Source: UBA2336 sp964404445 (GTDB taxonomy: Bacteria; Bacteroidota; Bacteroidia; Cytophagales; Cyclobacteriaceae). Taken from it: DNA of 64,000 nt. Below, one piece after another: positions 1-8,586 of this stretch. A program made the position numbers and the translations under genes. Location: positions 1-64,000 of the forward strand of contig CAYOJW010000002.1 of the NCBI GenBank assembly GCA_964404445.1, given 5' to 3'. The first letter of the stretch is position 1. Each line of letters opens with the position of its first letter. The notes below the pieces were generated by a model. It made no database searches and was not told where the DNA came from. It was given only the letters and a program-made list of their open reading frames with translations.

Positions 1-25
1 GAATAAAATAAATTTCTAATTAAAT

Positions 26-94
26 GTCACCAACCATTTTTGGCACCATTACCATTTGAGCAAAGTGGTAATACACTGAAAAATGGTTGGTGAC
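26..94. repeat. 16-bp perfect inverted repeat, nested hairpin
   Basis: Arms at 26-41 and 79-94 are exact reverse complements (GTCACCAACCATTTTT). The 37-nt spacer holds a second inner stem built from ATTACCA and TGGTAAT. On the plus strand the outer stem is followed by TTTTT, so it could act as an intrinsic terminator for a plus-strand gene outside the window. On the minus strand it lies just beyond the end of the polysaccharide operon and could also end that transcript. A palindromic repeat element is the other possibility. The remainder of 1-183 shows no gene. Confidence 0.6.
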
Positions 95-183
95 TTTTTG
101 AGATTTAATGGGTTATCACTCCGCGTCAATCTGAAGATACTAAAAACTATGTACCTATGTGGTTTAAAAAATACCTATATCTA

Positions 184-2112
184 CTACTTATCCAATATCT
201 CGTAACGCGAGTAATTGCTCTTATATTCGGGTACAAGCTCTTTCATTAACGCCACCATCTTCAACTCGTTACGGTCGTTTACCAAATCCCAGAATAATTC
301 AATAAAACTATTGGTTTCGGTATAGCCGTACTCCTGCACTTTGGCTTTCATGATTTTCGGATGGTGTGTAGGTATCGTATTCTCTTTATCGCTTAACAGT
401 TCCTCGTACAATTTTTCACCTTCGCGCAGTCCTGTAAATACAATATCAATGTCTTTACCGGGTTCCAATCCCGAAAGCCTGATCATACGCTTTGCCAGAT
501 CCGCTATGCGCATGGAGTTGCCCATGTCAAAAATAAATATCTCACCACCACGCCCCATGGCACCGGCTTCCAGTACCAACTGGCAGGCTTCGGGGATGGT
601 CATAAAATACCGGGTAATTTCGGGATGGGTAACCGTAACCGGGCCGCCCTCCTGTATTTGTTTTTTAAACAACGGTATAACCGATCCATTCGATCCCAAC
701 ACGTTACCAAAACGGGTGGTTATAAACAGCGTATGCTTTCCTCCTACCGTATCTAAATGGTTATTTAACGATTGCACATAGATCTCCGAAATACGCTTCG
801 AGCAACCCATTACGTTGGTTGGGTTAACCGCCTTATCGGTCGAGATCATCACAAATTTTTCGACCTGCGTGGAAACCGAAAGATCAGCCAGGGTTTTGGT
901 ACCCAATACGTTACACAACACGGCTTCGGACGGGTTGCTTTCCATTACCGGAACGTGCTTGTAGGCTGCGGCATGAAAAACAATTTGCGGCTTATGTTCT
1001 AAAAAAATATGCCTTACCCGCTCCTGGTTGGTGATGTCGGCCAGATACGGGAAAATAGCCACACCGCTTTGTAAGTTATTCAGCTCACGCTCTATTTCAT
1101 ACAACGCAGACTCGCCCTGATCGATCAACACAATTTTCTGTGGCCGGTAGTTCAATATCTGTAGCACAATTTCGCGACCAATAGAACCCGCTGCCCCGGT
1201 TATACATATTACTTTCCCGGCCAGTTCACGGCTTACGTGATCGTTGGGCAGGCTTATCGCTTCGCGCCCCAGTAAGTCTTCAATGTTTACCTGTTTGATT
1301 TGGTTTAGGCTCAGTTCGCCTTTTACCCACCGTTCGATGGGCGGAATGGTACGTACGCGAACCTGGTTGCGTAAACAGGCATCGACAATTTCGGTCTTGC
1401 GTTCGTACGGCAGGTCTTTCACGGTAATCACCAACTCATCTACACCCAGCGCCACCAGCAAATCGTCCACCCCGGTATCGGTATGGTTGGCGTATATGTG
1501 CGAACCGGCTAAGTGTTTGCCTGTTTTATTGTTGTCGTCTTCCAGGAAGCCAACCACCCGCATGGTTTCAGAAGCATCGATTACCTGCTTGGTGATCATA
1601 CCCGACTGACCTGCGCCATAAATAAGCACATTGCTACGCTTGCGCAGCGCATTTTTATAGTACGAAAAAATGTACTTGACTAACAGCCGGTAATTGAACA
1701 AAAACAGAAATGACGACAGAAAAGCAATGAGCACAACCGAATACGGCAGGAAGTTTTGGCTTGTGTTGTAGTTAAAAAGGAGGTTGCCCGTTGTTACCAG
1801 AAACAGGCTAATCACGAGCATATAAAAAATACGCACGCCATCCTGAATGCCCGTATAACGGATAATGCCCCGGTAGCTGCCCGATATAAGAATAGCCAGC
1901 GCACCGCAGGCTGTATAAAATATTATGCCTTGCCCGAACTCGTACCGTACCATGTCGGACAGGGAAAAATTGAACCGGAGCAGGTAGGCTAAAAAGGAAG
2001 AGAACGCTATAATAAGCAGGTCGATCACAACAATGACCCACCTCGGAAGAATTTTTAAATTATTGAGCAGCCGGGTAAATAGCCAAACACGTTTAGCACG
2101 CACCCTGCTCAT
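184..2112 (-). CDS. pglF: PglF/CapD-type UDP-GlcNAc 4,6-dehydratase
   Basis: This is a polytopic nucleotide-sugar dehydratase of 642 residues, the normal size for the membrane-anchored PglF/WbpM/CapD family. Residues about 25-145 form several membrane helices. A CoA-binding-like Rossmann domain follows (IYGAGQSG near 164), and the catalytic SDR domain starts with the NAD motif GAAGSIG at 306-312. The family makes UDP-4-keto-6-deoxy-GlcNAc (or an epimer). Together with the aminotransferase (5858-7000) and acetyltransferase (7969-8568) it completes a UDP-N,N'-diacetylbacillosamine route, which is the inferred role. It is the last gene of the operon and its ATG overlaps the stop of the PID-CTERM gene by 4 bp. 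Other 4-keto-6-deoxy sugar products remain possible. Confidence 0.9.
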   Translation of the reverse strand: MSRVRAKRVWLFTRLLNNLKILPRWVIVVIDLLIIAFSSFLAYLLRFNFSLSDMVRYEFGQGIIFYTACGALAILISGSYRGIIRYTGIQDGVRIFYMLVISLFLVTTGNLLFNYNTSQNFLPYSVVLIAFLSSFLFLFNYRLLVKYIFSYYKNALRKRSNVLIYGAGQSGMITKQVIDASETMRVVGFLEDDNNKTGKHLAGSHIYANHTDTGVDDLLVALGVDELVITVKDLPYERKTEIVDACLRNQVRVRTIPPIERWVKGELSLNQIKQVNIEDLLGREAISLPNDHVSRELAGKVICITGAAGSIGREIVLQILNYRPQKIVLIDQGESALYEIERELNNLQSGVAIFPYLADITNQERVRHIFLEHKPQIVFHAAAYKHVPVMESNPSEAVLCNVLGTKTLADLSVSTQVEKFVMISTDKAVNPTNVMGCSKRISEIYVQSLNNHLDTVGGKHTLFITTRFGNVLGSNGSVIPLFKKQIQEGGPVTVTHPEITRYFMTIPEACQLVLEAGAMGRGGEIFIFDMGNSMRIADLAKRMIRLSGLEPGKDIDIVFTGLREGEKLYEELLSDKENTIPTHHPKIMKAKVQEYGYTETNSFIELFWDLVNDRNELKMVALMKELVPEYKSNYSRYEILDK

Positions 2113-2297
2113 TGCTTTTGTTTTCGGCTTTGAATAAGCTTACGAATACCTAACGCTCCGCCAGCGGCTATGAGTATTTCAATGCCGGTGATGGGTACAT
2201 CAGGTGGCTCACCCGGGCCACCACCACTTGGTTGACTTAGCACAACAAATGGAAATGATAATGCTATTAATGTTAGGCAGATGAGTTTCAACTTCAT
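2109..2297 (-). CDS. PID-CTERM small protein, likely exosortase XrtF substrate
   Basis: A 62-residue protein made almost only of sorting signals. Residues 1-22 are a signal peptide ending VVLSQ. A short Gly/Pro linker (PSGGGPGEPPDV) follows. The C terminus has the PID-CTERM layout: PITGIEILIAAGGALGIRK, a hydrophobic stretch, then the basic tail IQSRKQKQ. PID-CTERM signals are the recognised partner of the Bacteroidota exosortase XrtF, which is encoded in the same operon at 7412-7972. The mature, processed part would be only about 12-15 residues. It overlaps both neighbours by 4 bp (ATGA), so it is translationally coupled to the T9SS protein upstream and pglF downstream. Its biological role is unknown. 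Confidence 0.85.
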   Translation of the reverse strand: MKLKLICLTLIALSFPFVVLSQPSGGGPGEPPDVPITGIEILIAAGGALGIRKLIQSRKQKQ

Positions 2298-5200
2298 TGG
2301 ACAATCAATTTTACTCTTTGAATAATTCTTCCCTCAGCCACTATACTAACGATGTACTGACCAGAGCTTACACCGCGCATATCAATCACCTTTGTAATGT
2401 CTTGTTTACCGAACGACTCTTTTCTAACCGTTTGCCCTAATGGCGATGTAATTGCTATCTCCCCTCGCCCTGATTCACTCGCAATCAATCCACCTACCTG
2501 GACCCGTACATTGCCTGATATTACCGGATTCGGGTACACGTACGTCATATCTTCAACCTGAAGTTCCTGAGAACGGAGTACACATCCCTTATAGGTTAAC
2601 TCCAGACTGTATTGCCCGTTTACAACAGGGCGGATTACAGACTCAGTTGCTCTCTGAATAACTTCACCATTCAAATACCACTGGTATTCACCCTCGTTAT
2701 AATTGGAAACGATAACCTCCTGACTACGGCTTATACTAAGTTCGGCAGGAGTTGTGTCAGCAAAACCAAAAATCAATTCAAACCTTCCAGCACCAAAAGA
2801 GTTTTTATCATTACTAACTGCAAATTGGTATGATTTTAATTCTGAAAGCTTCACGTTGGTATTTGTGAAGTGATCTACCAACAATAGCTGTTGTAGATCC
2901 GTAAAGGAATCCAGCCCGGTAAAATCCAATGAATAATTACCCGGTTCGATATTGGTAATGTTCAAGAATACATTTGAAGAACATGGCCCTTTAGGTAGTG
3001 CGTTTATCGCTAAAGAAAGTCCTCCTTTTGTTAAGGTTGACAAATTAAAGATAGGATTTTGAAGTTTTGATGCATCGTACTCCGAATCAAACTCCATTGT
3101 TGCATCTTCTATAAACCGTACAACTGCCTTATCGGTATATTGATCAGACTTTATACTAATCATCAACCTATCGCTTTGCGAACCCACGCGGTAAAATGTC
3201 GGTTTAGTTACTCCCGGTGCTTTTACTGCCTCAGTAGCTTTTAATTCCGGACTGGCTGCATTTGTCTGAACCCAAAATGCCTGCCCCTGTGCTACCACTC
3301 CATCCCAACCTGCACCGGTGTACTGATATACATTATTCTCAATGTCCCATATCGCTGCTACTGCATTAACTCGTGTTTTTGTCCATCCTGAATTATTCCA
3401 ATTGATAGGGCATGCAAAAGGATTGGGTACAAAATTCCAACCGTCATCGCTGGGCAGTATTGGAGATGAAGGTGTGTATTTTACATTAAAATTATGCGGG
3501 GCACCTCCCGTTTTTGGCGTATTTGAAACCAAGGGGCCTTTTACCGAAATTGTGATAGGTGCTATGTTATACATCCATGCAGTATAGCCCCGTTCGCCCG
3601 AGTTATTTAGTGTTCCACTGTTTACATACACCCATCCCATATCCACGTTGCCCGTAACTGTTTCATTATAATACGATAATGAATTGGTGTGTATGGGAAA
3701 CTGTGTACCCAAGGTTGTATGCGTTACTCCGGTAACCGGAAAAGCCAAATTTCTCCACCGGTTACTTGTATTTTCAAAGTATCTTTCAAAGGTAACCTGA
3801 CCGGTTATGCTGCCTCCGGCCATCGGGCCAATACGGGCGTCACCGTTTGTATCGGAGTTTAATATAAGATTACCTGAACCCGACCCGTTTACATTAAACG
3901 TACCAGTTGTAACAGTTAACAGACCCAGCAACCTTACATTAGCGTTATTTGAAAGTATTGAAGATGTTTTGTTCACTGTTATGTTACCAATGGAAAAGGT
4001 ATTCCCCGATATTGACTGGGCTGCCCCACCGCTAAACGTAACCGTTGATGTTGATGGTAACACCAGACTGCCATTGTTAACCAAGTTACCGGTAATTGAC
4101 CATGCACTCTTGTTTATCGTTGCCGTTCCTGTAATTGTCAGGTTACTGAGCGTAAGCGTACCATTTCCTGTAAATGTAGAGCTACCCGAAACAATTAATA
4201 CACCTGATGGTTCTGTAAGTACCGAGGCTCCATTAGAAATAGTAAATACCCCTGAGCTAAGCGTTGTTGTTATATCCCCAAGATTTATTGATCCTGCTGA
4301 TACAGCAATCCCGTTTGCAATAGCAACGTCTTTTTCAATTATAACTACACCTGTAGTTTTGTTAACCGTTAAACCGTTATTAAACGAATATGTACTTGTA
4401 GGGCTTCCTTCCAGTTTTTGCTCCATTTTACTCCCCTGAAAACTGACCGGCTGAATGCTACTAAATGTACCATCATTATTCACATTGCCTCTAAAAATAA
4501 TGCTTCTCGTAGAATTTACAGATACGTCAGAGGACAGAATACTAAAATCCCCCAGAATATCCATTGTATTGCTACCAACAAACGTTTTGTTCCCATTACC
4601 TGAAAGATTCAGGTTACCGTAAGTCCAAGCATATACATTTTGTGTAGCTGAAGCTGTAAAATTAACTGTACTTGCAGCGTTCAAAGACCCACTACTTGGT
4701 CTGACAGTTTGATACCACCAGCCCTCATTTTGATTTGCACCATTGAATGAAACATTTAACACTCCTGTACCGCTTATTGTTATATTATCCGTACTCAAGG
4801 AGCAATTATTTGTTCCACCAACATTCACTGTTCCATCAATCTCAATGCTATTAAACTTTGTACCAAGCACTCCATTACCTGTAACGCTTCCCGACTGAGC
4901 GTGCTCCAAATCTAATGTAGCCCCCTGTGCAACATTAATTGTTGCATAGCCATAAGCATCTGCAATATTTCTTCTTGGACGAAAAGTCCCCGATAAAATT
5001 GTCAAGTTCTCAGTAATAGCCAATGCTCCACCAGCAGCATTTTGAGTTAGAACAACACCTGAAGGCGGATTAACATGAAGTGTATTGATTGGTGCATTAT
5101 AACTCCAATTTTGAATTGCACCAGTAGTATTTGTACTTGTTAATCTTATTATTAGGTTTCCTGTATCTTCTAAAACACTTTCCAAAGGAGCTTGAGCAGC

Positions 5201-5539
5201 CCCCAATGCATTCGCACTCGTTAAAATTCCAGTGATTGTTATTGTATAAGGATCAAATAATCCTCCAAAAATCAATTGAGAGCTTCCAGAGCCTCCAATG
5301 TTTGTACTTCTAACCGCTAAATTCAAAACAGTAACATCTTGATCAACAGTTATCTCATAACCTTCTGTATATACAGTTGCTCCGACTCCCGGTACACCGA
5401 ATCCAGGTGTACCACCTCTTGAGTTTGCCCAAGTATTAAGGTCACTCCAAGGACCATCCGTCACAGCAAAATAATTCTGAGAAAATCCCTGAACGGATAC
5501 ACCAAAAACGAACAGAACGAGCCAGTATAGTTTTCTCAT
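2294..5539 (-). CDS. Large secreted T9SS cargo protein
   Basis: A secreted protein of about 1081 residues. I chose the ATG at 5539 (MRKLYWLVLFVFGVSVQGFS, a clean signal peptide) over an upstream TTG at 5563. The N-terminal half is rich in Gly, Ser, Thr and Asn with repeating short beta-strand patterns (TITGILTS, NLTISGTATI, LNLSGNGN), suggesting a beta-helix or adhesin-like fold. The last 80 or so residues form a type IX secretion type A sorting domain: VYPNPVISGNVRVQV, then the I.SPLGQTV segment and GQYIVSI...QRVKLIVQ. It is predicted to be exported and anchored by T9SS. Placement in the exosortase/polysaccharide operon suggests a surface or matrix role, which is inference. Confidence 0.88.
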   Translation of the reverse strand: MRKLYWLVLFVFGVSVQGFSQNYFAVTDGPWSDLNTWANSRGGTPGFGVPGVGATVYTEGYEITVDQDVTVLNLAVRSTNIGGSGSSQLIFGGLFDPYTITITGILTSANALGAAQAPLESVLEDTGNLIIRLTSTNTTGAIQNWSYNAPINTLHVNPPSGVVLTQNAAGGALAITENLTILSGTFRPRRNIADAYGYATINVAQGATLDLEHAQSGSVTGNGVLGTKFNSIEIDGTVNVGGTNNCSLSTDNITISGTGVLNVSFNGANQNEGWWYQTVRPSSGSLNAASTVNFTASATQNVYAWTYGNLNLSGNGNKTFVGSNTMDILGDFSILSSDVSVNSTRSIIFRGNVNNDGTFSSIQPVSFQGSKMEQKLEGSPTSTYSFNNGLTVNKTTGVVIIEKDVAIANGIAVSAGSINLGDITTTLSSGVFTISNGASVLTEPSGVLIVSGSSTFTGNGTLTLSNLTITGTATINKSAWSITGNLVNNGSLVLPSTSTVTFSGGAAQSISGNTFSIGNITVNKTSSILSNNANVRLLGLLTVTTGTFNVNGSGSGNLILNSDTNGDARIGPMAGGSITGQVTFERYFENTSNRWRNLAFPVTGVTHTTLGTQFPIHTNSLSYYNETVTGNVDMGWVYVNSGTLNNSGERGYTAWMYNIAPITISVKGPLVSNTPKTGGAPHNFNVKYTPSSPILPSDDGWNFVPNPFACPINWNNSGWTKTRVNAVAAIWDIENNVYQYTGAGWDGVVAQGQAFWVQTNAASPELKATEAVKAPGVTKPTFYRVGSQSDRLMISIKSDQYTDKAVVRFIEDATMEFDSEYDASKLQNPIFNLSTLTKGGLSLAINALPKGPCSSNVFLNITNIEPGNYSLDFTGLDSFTDLQQLLLVDHFTNTNVKLSELKSYQFAVSNDKNSFGAGRFELIFGFADTTPAELSISRSQEVIVSNYNEGEYQWYLNGEVIQRATESVIRPVVNGQYSLELTYKGCVLRSQELQVEDMTYVYPNPVISGNVRVQVGGLIASESGRGEIAITSPLGQTVRKESFGKQDITKVIDMRGVSSGQYIVSIVAEGRIIQRVKLIVQ

Positions 5540-5560
5540 AGACGTATTGTAACTAAAATA

Positions 5561-5568
5561 CAAAAATA
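5561..5568 (-). promoter_or_regulatory. Bacteroidota -7 box candidate (TATTTTTG)
   Basis: Read on the minus strand this is TATTTTTG, an exact match to the Bacteroidota -7 consensus TAnnTTTG, about 20 nt before the chosen ATG at 5539. No convincing -33 TTTG lies at the usual distance, so support is partial. It would place a promoter for the T9SS-PID-CTERM-pglF end of the operon just after the gap that holds the aminotransferase remnant. Confidence 0.35.
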
Positions 5569-5616
5569 ATTAAAAAAGTGAATTTCGCGGTTAAAACTTA
5601 CGCTAAATAACGGTTT

Positions 5617-5769
5617 TCAACGCTTTGTAACCCCGGTACAGGCTTCTTTTACACACTTTATGATGGTTTGCTGGTCGGCTTCTGTAAGGTTTGCCCCCGA
5701 GGGTAAACAAATGCCCTTTTTAAACAGGTTTTCGGAGGTTCCGTTGGCATCTTAAAAACCGACTGGCGA
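5617..5769 (-). pseudogene. Remnant C-terminus of a second DegT-type aminotransferase
   Basis: The gap between the T9SS gene and the intact aminotransferase encodes, on the minus strand from 5751 to 5617, ANGTSENLFKKGICLPSGAN followed by LTEADQQTIIKCVKEAC and a stop. This is the conserved C terminus of DegT/DnrJ/EryC1/StrS aminotransferases; the intact neighbour has ETLFAKGLCLPSGSNL at the same place. Just upstream, VFK continues in another frame, so at least one base has been lost near 5751. The rest of the gene is absent. Divergence from the neighbour means it is not a recent tandem copy. The remaining part of the 5540-5857 gap shows no other gene. Confidence 0.8.
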
Positions 5770-5857
5770 GGGTATTTTTTGGGATAAAAGCGGTTAAAGC
5801 TGCTTTATGCGTACAATATCAATGGGCAGGATATACATATAAACAGGGGCTTGGCTT

Positions 5858-7000
5858 TTATACAACCTGTGTCAGCGTTTGCCTGATGTTACGGATCACC
5901 TCTTCCTGGTCGTTTACCGGAAGATTGCTGCCGGAAGGCAGGCACAACCCTTTCGCAAACAAAGTTTCGGAAACCGCCCCACCATACACCGGGGCTTGCC
6001 GGTACACCGGTTGCAGGTGCATGGGCTTCCACAATGGGCGGCTTTCTATGTTCTCTTTTTCTAATACCAGACGTACAGTGTCACTTGTAACTACCTGTTT
6101 ATCAGTACCATTAAATAAAATACCAGTTAGCCAACGGTTACTAAAATACCCCTCTGGTTCGGGTAAAAAGATAATACCCGGAAGGCTGCCAAGTTGCTTT
6201 TTGTAGAACTCAAAAACTGCTCTGCGTTGCCGTACCCGCTCATCTAACACCATTAGTTGTCCGCGTCCAATGCCCGCGCATACGTTACTAAGGCGGTAAT
6301 TATAGCCGATATGTGAGTGCTCGTAATGAGGAGCCGCATCGCGTGCCTGGGTAGCCAAAAAACGAGTTTTTTCAATCCATTCATGCTTTTTTGATACTAA
6401 TGCCCCACCACCCGAAGTGGTGATAATCTTATTCCCATTAAAGGAAAGAATCCCCAAATCGCCAATAGTGCCACATTTTACACCCTTGTAAATTGAACCC
6501 AATGCCTCGGCTGCATCTTCAATAACCGGAATATCGTGCTTGCGTGCTACGGCCATAATCTCATCCATCTTTGCAGGCATACCGTACAAGTGCACCACAA
6601 TTATGGCTTTAGGTCTTTTACCTTGCCTTAACCTGTCTTCAATAGCCTCTTCCAACAAGAGCGGATCCATATTCCAGGTTTCATACTCCGAATCGATAAA
6701 CACCGGGGTAGCGCCCTGATATACTATGGGATTACATGAGCCTGCAAAAGTGAATGTTGAACACACCACTTCATCGCCATGTTTCACGCCCAACATAATA
6801 AGTGCCAAGTGAATGGCAGCCGTGCCGGATGATAATGCTGCTACCGAAACACCATCGCCAAGGTAATGCGCAAGCTCATTTTCGAAGGCACTAATATGCG
6901 GACCTGCCGGAGAAATCCAATTCGTGTTGAAGGCGTCCTGCACAAATTTAATTTCTTCTCCGCCCATGTGCGGGGGTGAAAGGTAAACGCGCGGCTTCAT
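5858..7000 (-). CDS. pglE: PLP sugar aminotransferase (PglE/DegT family)
   Basis: A 380-residue DegT/DnrJ/EryC1/StrS aminotransferase, full length. It has SSGTAAIHLAL near 58-68, EDAAEALG at 161-168 (the PLP-binding Asp), and SFNGNK with the Schiff-base Lys at about 191. It most likely aminates C4 of UDP-4-keto-6-deoxy-GlcNAc, giving the substrate for the PglD-like acetyltransferase. The start ATG overlaps the stop of the XrtF-associated gene by 4 bp. The neighbours (PglD-like, PglF-like, PglC-like) make the bacillosamine assignment reasonable, although the exact keto-sugar stereochemistry cannot be read from the sequence. Confidence 0.88.
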   Translation of the reverse strand: MKPRVYLSPPHMGGEEIKFVQDAFNTNWISPAGPHISAFENELAHYLGDGVSVAALSSGTAAIHLALIMLGVKHGDEVVCSTFTFAGSCNPIVYQGATPVFIDSEYETWNMDPLLLEEAIEDRLRQGKRPKAIIVVHLYGMPAKMDEIMAVARKHDIPVIEDAAEALGSIYKGVKCGTIGDLGILSFNGNKIITTSGGGALVSKKHEWIEKTRFLATQARDAAPHYEHSHIGYNYRLSNVCAGIGRGQLMVLDERVRQRRAVFEFYKKQLGSLPGIIFLPEPEGYFSNRWLTGILFNGTDKQVVTSDTVRLVLEKENIESRPLWKPMHLQPVYRQAPVYGGAVSETLFAKGLCLPSGSNLPVNDQEEVIRNIRQTLTQVV

Positions 7001-7437
7001 TCGGGCTGTTTAGTATAACGTTGGAAATATATTGCAGGGATAATCAAGATCATAAGTGTGGGGTTAACGATAAGCCTGTGCATTTGCGACAACAGAGGTG
7101 ATGAAATTTCGCTATCGCCTTCCAGCAAAAGTTTTAAGATCAAATACAGAGGCAGCAATAAAAACATATCTACAAGTTGTACCCAAAGCGCAAGTTTAGT
7201 AACAGCACTATCTTTAAACCACGCATAAATAATGACGAGCATGAGCAAATCGTTCAATACAAGGCGCAGCGATTTATTAAAAATAAAATGCACATTCGCC
7301 CCGGCCTGGCATTGGCATAACCAACCGAGCGCATCAGTACGTTGAAACAGGTAAACAAATGCCAGACCGGCAACACCCAATACTAAAAAGGCAATTCTTT
7401 TGGGTGATTGTTTAAGCTGCTTTATTTCCCTGTTCAT
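6997..7437 (-). CDS. Exosortase F system-associated membrane protein
   Basis: A 146-residue integral membrane protein with about four hydrophobic segments (IAFLVLGVAGLAFVYLF, LVLNDLLMLVIIYAWF, MFLLLPLYLILKLLL, PTLMILIIPAIYF). It matches the small membrane protein typically found directly downstream of XrtF in Bacteroidota, annotated as exosortase F system-associated. Its biochemical role is not established. Its start lies 26 bp inside the xrtF reading frame, and its stop overlaps the aminotransferase start by 4 bp, so the three genes are tightly coupled. The assignment rests on size, topology and position as well as recognisable sequence. Confidence 0.8.
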   Translation of the reverse strand: MNREIKQLKQSPKRIAFLVLGVAGLAFVYLFQRTDALGWLCQCQAGANVHFIFNKSLRLVLNDLLMLVIIYAWFKDSAVTKLALWVQLVDMFLLLPLYLILKLLLEGDSEISSPLLSQMHRLIVNPTLMILIIPAIYFQRYTKQPE

Positions 7438-7972
7438 GCGTTCGGATTTTTTTTATCCAATAATACCATAGTATGAACACACCTATATAAATCAGCCCTG
7501 TAAAGAGATACTTATGAAAAAAATAAAACGAACCCGGAAAATAGTACGACACCCAAAACAACCCAGCTACACGTGCCAGATTTATAACATAAATAACAAC
7601 TAAACCAAACAAGATAAACTTCCACGACTGATACCACTGGTTTGAAAAGGCAACAATGAACACGAGAAATACAATCATCACGTTAATGCTGTTGCAGCCT
7701 TCAAACATATTAATAACTGTAATACCCTGGTGTTGAATAGCTACTTTTTCAATAAGCACCGATGGGCTAATCGTTATCTGATCGTGAAATAAAGATAACA
7801 GCCAGCGTGTGTTATTAGAAACAAACCAGGTAAGCGGGTCGGCCTGGGGGCTGTACCACTCAATGTAAAGGCCATACAGGGTATTTAATGTAAAATAGAG
7901 AACAACGAATTTTACCAGGAATAAAATTGCTGGTTTGTTATCGGTAAAAAGTTGACGGACTGTATTACTCAT
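7412..7972 (-). CDS. xrtF: Exosortase family protein XrtF
   Basis: A 186-residue polytopic membrane protein of the exosortase/archaeosortase family. The Cys-Arg-His catalytic set is visible: C93 in FEGCNSINV, R134 in NLARVAGLFW and H153 in FFHKYLFTG, each at the end of a membrane helix as expected. XrtF is the Bacteroidota type that pairs with PID-CTERM substrates; a small one is encoded at 2109-2297. Exosortases cleave the C-terminal signal at the membrane and are thought to transfer the protein to a surface anchor. The gene overlaps the stop of the PglD-like gene by 4 bp, which places this sorting enzyme inside the glycan operon. Confidence 0.9.
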   Translation of the reverse strand: MSNTVRQLFTDNKPAILFLVKFVVLYFTLNTLYGLYIEWYSPQADPLTWFVSNNTRWLLSLFHDQITISPSVLIEKVAIQHQGITVINMFEGCNSINVMIVFLVFIVAFSNQWYQSWKFILFGLVVIYVINLARVAGLFWVSYYFPGSFYFFHKYLFTGLIYIGVFILWYYWIKKIRTHEQGNKAA

Positions 7973-8568
7973 CTCAACTGATTCTTTTTTATCACTCTCC
8001 CCGGTACGCCCACTACTGTACAGTTTGCAGGGATATTCTGTGTTACAACAGTTCCAGCCCCTATCATTACATTTTCGCCAATGGTGAGATCCTGAAGAAT
8101 AGACGCGCCTGTACCGATGAACGTGCCGTTACCAACAGTAACACTACCCGAAATATTAACAGAAGGCATAAGTGAACAGAAATCTCCAAGACGTACATCA
8201 TGGCCAATAGTAGTATTAAGGTTCACGATAACAAATTCTCCAATTGAAATATCTACCGTTGCTTTTACACCGGGGCAAATGATTGAGCCTCTTCCTACAT
8301 GAACTGAAGAGTAAAGTTTTACATCCGGACTTATCAGCGCATTAAACGGAACCTGTTTACGTGCCCATTCTTTGACTAATCTCACCCGGATGCCCGGGTC
8401 GGCAATGGCAAACAACACATCATCATATAAATCTCCATTCACGCTATCAACCATTTTAAGATAGTCGTCAAAAAAACCTGCAAAAGAAAAGCGTGGGTCT
8501 GTTTCGAGCATCCCCCTCACCTCTTTGCCGAAGCCGCCTGCACCGTATATGGCAATGTTAGGTTTCAA
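7969..8568 (-). CDS. pglD: PglD/NeuD-type sugar O/N-acetyltransferase
   Basis: A 199-residue protein with an N-terminal nucleotide-sugar-binding Rossmann-like part (IYGAGGFGKEV at residues 7-17) and a C-terminal left-handed beta-helix of hexapeptide repeats (VGRGSIICPGV, IGEFVIVNLNTTIGHD, VGNGTFIGTGASI, IGENVMIGAGTVV). This is the PglD/NeuD architecture. In the bacillosamine route PglD transfers acetyl from acetyl-CoA to the C4 amino group made by PglE. It overlaps xrtF by 4 bp. The His in IGHD fits the catalytic base of the family. NeuD-like sialic acid acetylation is the alternative because a NeuB homologue occurs in the same locus. Confidence 0.87.
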   Translation of the reverse strand: MKPNIAIYGAGGFGKEVRGMLETDPRFSFAGFFDDYLKMVDSVNGDLYDDVLFAIADPGIRVRLVKEWARKQVPFNALISPDVKLYSSVHVGRGSIICPGVKATVDISIGEFVIVNLNTTIGHDVRLGDFCSLMPSVNISGSVTVGNGTFIGTGASILQDLTIGENVMIGAGTVVTQNIPANCTVVGVPGRVIKKNQLR

Positions 8569-8586
8569 AATTTCCCGATTAAAACA

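Noticed and set aside
3807..4439. Long open frame of 210 codons on the plus strand
   Set aside because: It is antisense to the repetitive T9SS cargo gene; the Val/Pro-rich translation mirrors Gly/Asn/Thr codons of the true strand.
5752..5857. Possible further coding remnant (MYILPIDIVRIKQL) next to the aminotransferase fragment
   Set aside because: The stretch is too short, lies out of frame with the aminotransferase fragment and matches no family I can name.
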